Below, piece after piece: positions 57,662 through 64,000 of a stretch of 64,000 nucleotides of DNA. Each line of letters starts with the position of its first letter. Within the stretch, counting starts at the first letter, position 1. The DNA comes from Megalobrama amblycephala. Taxonomy: Eukaryota; Chordata; Actinopteri; Cypriniformes; Xenocyprididae. The stretch spans positions 39,480,830-39,544,829 of the forward strand of contig NC_063062.1 of the NCBI RefSeq assembly GCF_018812025.1. The letters run 5' to 3'. The notes beneath the pieces were generated by a model. It saw only the letters and a program-made list of their open reading frames with translations, had not been told where the DNA came from and did no database searches. The position numbers were made by a program, and so were the translations under genes.

Positions 57662-57983
57662 TAGGGATGCACCGATACCATTTTTTAAGGACCGAGTATG
57701 AGTACCGATGCTTTTTTATTCCGCCTATCCTGCCTTCACTAATCGATAACGAATTGTAATTGAAAGCATGCAGTTGTCATCATTAATTTTGAAGTATTTC
57801 CACACTTCTGTAACATTGTTTCTGCTGCTGCAGCGGGTGTCACTGTGCATGGAAAATTCTGTCAGTTAAGTCACGTGAGGTGTCGGTCTTTAGTATCAGG
57901 GGTATTTTTACGAGTACGAGTACAAGTACATGAGCTTGGTATCGGCCGATACCCATACTAGTATCGGTATCGGTGCATCCCTA
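57662..57983. mobile_element. complete GCACCGATACC MITE with 8-bp TSD
   Basis: A 322-bp element, TAGGGATGCACCGATACC... to ...GGTATCGGTGCATCCCTA, with perfect 8-bp TSDs GTGTGTAC (57654-57661 and 57984-57991). hAT-type, non-autonomous. Confidence 0.9.
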
Positions 57984-57991
57984 GTGTGTAC

Positions 57992-59493
57992 ATATACAGA
58001 AATATAAATACAATTATAGTAACATATAGGTGCATGCAAAAAATCTAGTTTTGAATTACAGAATATAACATTATCCATGAAGAGTAATACAGAATATCAA
58101 CGCAAGACATGTTCAAATGCATAGCTTTAACATTATAATGGGCATAATGACATATTGTATTGAAGTCTGTAGTATGCACTGATTACTATTACAGTTCTAA
58201 ACCAGCTTAGAAGACTATACCCAATTAATGTCCAGTGACTAGAAGAGGAAGTAAAGACGCCAGAGTCATGGATCAAATTTACTCAATGTATTGATTGGTC
58301 AAATGAAAGAATTAATTATTTGCTCACAATGTTAACAAAATGTAAATATGTCTCAAATAAAACAACGTAAGCGTACACTAAATAACCAAACAATATAACA
58401 ATGTGCTTTAACTCGAAAGATACAATGATGATGTTGAGATCTGGCAATAAAGTGGTGGAAATAAAAGTACTCAGTCTTTGCAAGTCCCAAATGTTTCAGA
58501 AAAGTCCACTTATTGCAAGGAGGGTGCAGATATCCTCAAACATCGATCCTCAGACGTGATGCCATCACACTGGAACTCGAACAGGTGGTTACATGTCAGG
58601 ATGTAACCTTATTTGGTCCTGAGAGGCTTAATGTGATGTGATATTAACAGTGAGGCCTGTAGCTTAGTGTGCGTGAAGGGTGTGTGTGATATGTGCAGAG
58701 CGAGATCAGCTGGATAAACGTGGTTCTACAATAAAATAAAACTCAAATAGTTTTCTGATATGATTTGTACAACAAAGTGCTGCGTCATTATCATTTCATG
58801 TGAGTGAACTTGTGAGACATTGCAAACATGATAAATGCATAATATAGCAGTTGATCTTTTACAACTGAAGAATTATCTTATTGATGCATCTAACAGCTTA
58901 TCAAGACAATGATTATTAAACTGAAAAATGAAATGAACACTTACAGTCTGCAATGATGCATGCGATGGTATTCACCATACGATTTCCACCAATCTCTGGA
59001 GCGATCACACAACATCGGGCCATCTATCACATTTGAAAATGCCAAACTATTCATGATCTGAGTGCTCTATGGTCGATCTATAGCTGGATGGCCTTAATCC
59101 ACCTTGACTTGTTTATTTACAATAATAACACACACACCACATTTCTTCCTTCTTTTCCTCCATTGCCGTGTATCTGATCTCGCGCTATTTTTGCCGATCT
59201 CGTGAGACTTCCGATTAAACTCCGCCTACTCTGCAGATGCAATACTCAAACAGAGCACAGTACAACTATTATAATACTATAAGTTTACCTTGAACATGGC
59301 CTTTTGCACAATAATAATGTTGCATTTTATGATAAACACTTAGATATTTATCATGAACTTCAGGTAAATTTCATCTGTTCATTGACACACACTTCCACAC
59401 ATGTAATCCACCTTGCACTTTCAGTCACTCTCACTCTTTCTACAAATACAACCTGATGAAAAAGGGTGGTACATGTGCACATATGCAGTTTCT
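57992..59493. other. non-coding
   Basis: No gene or SPRY exon is recognised and no terminal repeats are seen. Moderately AT-rich with normal complexity. Confidence 0.4.
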
Positions 59494-60262
59494 TTAACCC
59501 TCTGGAGTCTGAGGCTGATTTTGGGCCCTGGAGAAGTTTTGACATGCTCTGACATTTGTGCTTTTATCAGTTGATTATAAACATATTAATGACAAAAGTG
59601 TCATTACACTGTATTCAGCACAAACTAGGCTACCATAATATGTGAGGAACATGTATGTACATGTTTGTGTTTTTAAAGGAATAATGTTTATGCGTGGTTA
59701 TTGAAAAAAAAAAAAAAAAAAGTAACTGAAACAATACCTCAAAATGCATACTAAATGTTTTTTCACAAGACTTTTGAGAATTGTATATTTTAGTGTAGAG
59801 TTTTTGCTTCAAAATGATGTGGAAATGATCCTCCCTACTCTGACACATAAAACATTGTATTGATTTTAAATTTCTAAGACACTTTTTGTTTAGGTAGGCC
59901 ATATGCGAAGAGGTGTGACTCTTCATGAATAATGAAGTGATTTACACCTGGGGAGATTAAGACCCTGCCCCTAATGAGCCGCATAATGAGCCATTCAGTC
60001 AGGAATGTGACTGAGTCAACTAAGAAAATGCAAAGACAAGACATATCATTGTTTTTTTTTCTTTTTTATTTAAAATAAAGTTAACAATATAATCCACATA
60101 TAAACTAGGGTCAAAGGCACATTTTGTGTATACAGGCAAATAAAGGTAAGGTTTATAAAAAAAGCCCACTTTTACACCCTATACATAACCTGCTTGATCA
60201 CATATAGATAATCTTTGCAGCCCAATGGTCAGTGAGAGGTGGTGAACAGAGAATCTGAACAG

Positions 60263-60637
60263 TCACACATCTGTGTGCCATTTTTGAAAACAGTTCCTTT
60301 TCAACTGAAGACACAAGAAAATGTCACATGCCTGGCATTTCCAAGGTGTGTCTTGCCTTTTACCAAGCTGTACTTTGCAAAGCATGCAGTTCCGACGACC
60401 AGCGGTGGCATTATTCCTTGCATTTTGAACATTTTGAAGAGACTCTTAGGAGTGTGTTCATCAGCAGGACGCAGCTGTGGTCCAGGTTCCCGTGCAGGTA
60501 GGAATCTCAGAGTCTGTGGAACCATGTCAGTGTCATTATCTGTTTTCCATGACAGAGCTGAATGCCTGTTGCTTGTCTGAATGTTTTTCTTGGCCTTTTT
60601 TGCAAGGGGTTTTGGAGCACTCTCATTAGGGCTATAG
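60263..60637 (-). pseudogene. piggyBac transposase: N-terminal part joined to C-terminal zinc domain
   Basis: After acceptor TTCTCCAG| the exon reads SPNESAPKPLAKKAKKN, then FLPAREPGPQLRPADEHTPK and SLFKMF, the opening of the piggyBac DDE domain. About ten codons later, in another frame, it reads RNCMLCKVQLG, WKCQACDIFLC and NCFQKWH before a stop: the C-terminal Cys-rich zinc-binding domain. Several hundred residues containing the catalytic aspartates are missing between these points. Confidence 0.72.
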
Positions 60638-60809
60638 CTGGAGAAAAAAAAACAGTGAGATGGTTATTACACAAGGAGCTATACTATTTGCATCATCAAT
60701 AACTAATACTAATATAATGTTTATTATTGTATATATTAACATTACCAAGCACTAATGCTAATATTGTGCACGCATAAGAAAGAAAGCCATACAGACACAT
60801 ATATACATA

Positions 60810-61343
60810 CACTACCGTTCAAAAGTTTGGGATCACTAAGATTTTTAATGTTTTTAAAATACGTTTCGTCTGCTCACCAAGGCTACATTTATTTAATTAA
60901 AAATACAGTAAAAACAGGAATATTGTGAAATATTATTCCAATTTAAAATAACTGTGTACTATTTAAATATATTTCACAAAGTCATTTATTCTTGTGATGT
61001 CAAAGCTGAATATTCACCATCATTACTCCAGTCTTCAGTGTCACATGATCCTTCAGAAATCATTCTAATATGCTGATTTGCAGCTCAAGAAACATTTCTG
61101 AACAATTGTAAACAATAAATGTCTCTTGAGTAGCAAATCCTCATATTAGAATGATTTCTGAAGGATCATGTGACACTGTAGACTAAATAGTACACAGTTA
61201 TTTTAAATTGGAATAATATTTCACAATATTACTGTTTTTACTGTATTTTTAATTGAATAAATGTATGTAGCCTTGGTGAGCAGACGAAACTTATTTTAAA
61301 AACATGAAAAATCATACCGATTTCAAACTATTGAACGGTAGTG
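60810..61343. mobile_element. TA-flanked MITE (534 bp) in piggyBac intron
   Basis: Ends CACTACCGTTCAAAAGTTTG and ...GAACGGTAGTG flanked by TA on both sides. The arms are inverted over most of the element (TGAAGGATCATGTGACACTG against GTGTCACATGATCCTTCAG). Tc1/mariner-type non-autonomous element, common in cyprinids. Confidence 0.85.
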
Positions 61344-61382
61344 TACATAGGCCTACCATATAGTGGGTGAACATGTACTTAC

Positions 61383-61463
61383 TCTTTCTCATTTCCGCCT
61401 GTGTTGCTGGGTGCCCTCTTAGTGGGAATTGCAGGTGAATGCGAGAGTGATGGATCCACATTC
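61383..61463 (-). pseudogene. piggyBac transposase 5' exon
   Basis: An 81-nt exon bounded by acceptor TTTTTTAG| (61464-61465) and donor AAAGA|GTAAGTAC. It encodes an NVDPSLSHSPAIPTKRAPSN-type charged segment, the usual poorly conserved N-terminus of PGBD-like proteins. Assigned by splice sites and position only. Confidence 0.5.
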
Positions 61464-61943
61464 CTAAAAAAACAAATTGTAAAAAAAAAAAAAAAACCCT
61501 GTTATTATTAGCATATAAGATACTACTCTCATACCATTACCTATGCATAACTGACAGGAAAGTAACAGGTATACAAGCATGCTGTATATTTGTTTCGTTT
61601 AAAAGTAGACACTTAAAGCTTTGCAAAGACATATCTCTCATGTCCATGTAGCATGTATAAGCCGTCTATTTTAGTTACTTTTAGTGACGTTTTAGAATGA
61701 TGTTTGCAGAGACGGAGATGGCAGGACAGCACACCCTGTATATTTTATTTATTTTTAAAAAGCACAAAGTTTTATTTTGATTGTGAGTGTACACAAAAAA
61801 AAGAAGACATTCTATAGTTTCATTTGATATATTACTTATGTCTCTATGATAAAAAATGACGGAGTATTTTAAGTCTGTTTTGCTGCAATGTGAAAAAAAA
61901 ACTGCAAAACGCGCCGGCGCGTTTTTAGACCTCAGAGTGTTAA

Positions 61944-62230
61944 ACAGTTAAAGGGTTAGTTCACCCGTAGTACACAGAAGCCTGCACTGTCTATACAATG
62001 TAAACAGCATAGGAGACTAACAGGTGCACAAAAAGTTGGATTGGATACATTGGATAGTTCGCCCTAAAACGAAAATTACCCCATCATTTATTCACCCTCA
62101 AGCCTTTCTTGGTGTATATGACTTAGTTCTTTAAGCTAAACACAGTCAGAGTTATATTAAAATTATCCTGGCTCATCCAAGCTTTATAATGGAAGTGATT
62201 GGAGTTTTTCCCGGAAGGGAATCAATGCTT

Positions 62231-62268
<38 letters not shown>

Positions 62269-62284
62269 TTATTTGAAAAAAGCA
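61944..62284. repeat. cyprinid GGTTAGTTCACCC repeat with A run
   Basis: TTAAAGGGTTAGTTCACCC, later AACGAAAATTACCCCATCAT, TATTCACCCTCAAGCC and TTATCCTGGCTCATCCAAGC, ending in an A run of about 30 at 62238-62266. A dispersed repeat related to 44486-44636, with a second half not seen there. Confidence 0.6.
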
Positions 62285-62288
62285 TTAA

Positions 62289-63534
62289 CCCTCTGGGGTC
62301 TGAGGCTAATTTGGGGCCCTGGAGAAGTTTTGAATGCCCTGACAATGCTTTCAGTGCTTATAAACATATTAATGAAAAAGTCTCATTAACTGTATTCAGC
62401 AAAAGTAGGCTTCAATAATATGTGAAGTATGTACTTTTTGAGAGAATTATGTATTATATGCATGTTTTTTTTTTTAAAAAGTCACTGAAATAAGGCCTCA
62501 GAACACATACTATATATTTTTTTCACAAGACTTTTGGGAACTGTATATCTTAGTCCAGAATTTTTGCTTCAAAGTTATGTTAAAATCATTCTGCCTACCA
62601 GAGGTGGGTAGTAACAAAGTACATTTACTTCGTTACATGTACTTGAGTAGTTTTTTGGAAAATTTGTACTTTTTAGAGTAGATTCAAATGTATGTACTTT
62701 TACTTTAACTGAGTACATTTGTAAGAAAAATCTGTACTTTTACTTGCTACATGGGCAACGTTCCCTGTTACTTTATTTTAATTCAATACTGTAAATTTAA
62801 GAAATGCGTAGTTTTTCAGTCTCTTTTTTCATGAACGATGCCCCTTCACAAATAATCACTCTTTTGATCGATTCTGTTCAAAACTTGACAAAAGTTGGTA
62901 AAGCTGTCTAAATTGATTCACGAACAGTTTGAATGATTTGTTGAGTTCCTGCAAGCGTGAATCGTCTGAAGCGGTTTCTCACTCGGACGGATGAAGTGGC
63001 ATTGGACCTACAGCAATTAAAAGCAATCTGCAAATGCATACAGTTCTTTGCCAGCGATGAAACTTTATTAGTAGCTGCGTATGCCGTCTGTGAACAATTC
63101 CACAGGTAGGCCTATCGATTTCATTTGATTTTACTTCATATGCAGCCAATAGCCGACATTTTACAGATATACGTCACTATAACAAAAGTATGTAGTATTT
63201 CTTTACCGTTTTTATGGGCATATATCTTAATTTAAATTAATTTAAAAACTATTGCGCAATGGCGGCGCCAGCACCTGTTCCGCTGAAATAACGCTTTGCG
63301 TTGACACAGTTAAGCAGTTCACGCGCCTGCTGAAATAACATTTGATTACATTTTGGAGAACAGACCGAAGAAGATCCGTCAATGTGTATTTATATTGTTG
63401 TTCAAGTTCAGATTGAGCGCGAGCACATGTAAAGAGTTTTCTCTCTTCTTTAAAAGTAACGTTAGCTTTACGTTATTAATATAGTAACGATACATTCGGG
63501 TTACAGATGTGTGTGTGTATATGTATGTGTGTGT

Positions 63535-63566
<32 letters not shown>

Positions 63567-63780
63567 TTATCTAGTAACGAGTCTTGAGTAAGATTTTTAT
63601 TGGATACTTTTTTACTCTTATCAAGTAACTTTGATTATTACTTCACTTTTACTTTGAGTAAATATTTCTATAAGTACTTGTACGTTTACTTGAGTAAGTT
63701 TTTGGAACTCTACCCATTCTGCCTACTCAGACACATAAAACAATGTATTGATTTTAAATTTCACGGAGGCTCAATACATT
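62289..63780 (+). mobile_element. piggyBac-type terminus (copy 3), split by a hAT
   Basis: TTAA|CCCTCTGGGGTCTGAGG (TTAA at 62285-62288) opens a copy of the left part of the element at 59498. It is interrupted at 62598 and resumes at 63719 with GCCTACTCAGACACATAAAA up to about 63775, where it is cut by gypsy RT sequence. Confidence 0.65.
62599..63718. mobile_element. hAT-type element nested in piggyBac copy 3
   Basis: Starts CAGAGGTGGGTAGTAAC and ends ...GGAACTCTACCCATT, with inverted GGTGGGTAG/CTACCC ends and related GTACTTTTACT-rich arms. The flanking 8-mers CTGCCTAC (62591-62598 and 63719-63726) are identical and correspond to a single site in copy 2. No transposase. A TA/GT-rich stretch lies at 63510-63565. 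Confidence 0.75.
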
Positions 63781-63782
63781 GA

Positions 63783-63947
63783 GTCATCGTCTACATTGAC
63801 GACATACTGACTTATTCTGATAATATGGAGGAACATATCCAACAGATCAGACAGGTCCTGCAAAGATTAATTCAATACCAGTTATACGCCAAAGCAGAAA
63901 AATGTGAGTTCCACAAAACAGTAACATCCTTCCTTGGATACGTTGTA
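63783..63947 (+). pseudogene. Ty3/gypsy RT fragment (YIDD box)
   Basis: [40 protein letters not shown] and SFLGYVV are the catalytic and post-catalytic blocks of gypsy RT, with YIDD intact. The piece is only about 55 residues, diverges after GYVV, and has a stop before the window end. It abuts the piggyBac terminus. Confidence 0.75.
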
Positions 63948-64000
63948 ATTATATATCTTGTCTGACTACCTGTTGCTGATCCTGTTGTTACCCGTTACTG

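Larger units (their letters stand above)
59498..61939 (-). mobile_element. piggyBac element, internally deleted
   Basis: Left end TTAA|CCCTCTGGAGTCTGAGG (TTAA at 59494-59497) and right end CTCAGAGTG|TTAA (TTAA at 61940-61943) fit piggyBac termini at TTAA. The minus strand carries two spliced transposase exons, and a TA-type MITE is nested in the intron. The central catalytic part of the transposase is absent. Left-end relatives are at 37534 (inverted) and 62289. Confidence 0.75.

Overview
This window looks like vertebrate nuclear DNA, most likely from a cyprinid (carp/zebrafish-type) fish. It is AT-rich, microsatellite-rich and crowded with fish-type transposable elements: hAT, Tc1/mariner and piggyBac DNA elements, Ty3/gypsy LTR elements, and L1-, RTE-, I- and L2-type LINEs. 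One spliced host-type gene is visible, a fish NLRC3-like NACHT-LRR receptor. Its multi-exon layout (short 5' exons, one large FISNA-NACHT exon, then 174-nt LRR exons) is the arrangement known from the expanded NLR families of cyprinids. The organism is inferred from element and gene families, not from a search. A 102-base run of N marks a scaffold gap.

Layout. 1-2.5 kb: remains of an LTR element (env-like reading frames, purine tract, LTR candidate). 2.8-4.2 kb: a dead gypsy RT/RNase H piece and a 5'-truncated L1 insertion with target-site duplications (TSDs). 4.2-7.6 kb: AT-rich repeats. 7.65-10.1 kb: an RTE-type LINE and a Tc1 remnant, both on the minus strand. 10.8-13.4 kb: an LTR-like promoter block and a minus-strand gypsy element with its 5' LTR, gag, protease and the start of RT. 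13.4-17.1 kb: degenerate tandem modules. 17.1-20.0 kb: exons of an intron-containing hAT transposase with an I-type LINE between its pieces. 20.1-20.8 kb: a foldback hAT element with perfect 8-bp TSDs. 22.1-26.5 kb: a hAT element with 8-bp TSDs that encloses a gypsy 3' end whose LTR carries an array of hairpin units and a further MITE. 28.4-32.3 kb: a long inverted repeat with a nested hAT MITE in one arm and the matching empty site in the other. 32.8-35.7 kb: a long-TIR element holding 129-bp tandem repeats and the gap. 38.2-43.9 kb: a 5.7-kb element with 8-bp TSDs that contains further nested elements. 46.5-49.9 kb: an almost complete L2-type LINE lacking the YADD part of RT. 52.1-56.9 kb: the NLR gene, with one frameshift in the NACHT exon. 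57.7-64 kb: MITEs, a piggyBac element with an internal deletion, a hAT copy and a gypsy RT scrap.

Function. Only the NLR gene would act in the host, as a predicted cytosolic innate-immune sensor, and it is frameshifted as sequenced. The other coding remnants are transposon proteins, and nearly all are broken by stops, frameshifts, deletions or loss of catalytic residues. The strongest structural evidence is the nesting: at least six elements have exact TSDs, and in two cases an inverted duplicate elsewhere preserves the pre-insertion site, so the order of events can be read from this sequence alone.
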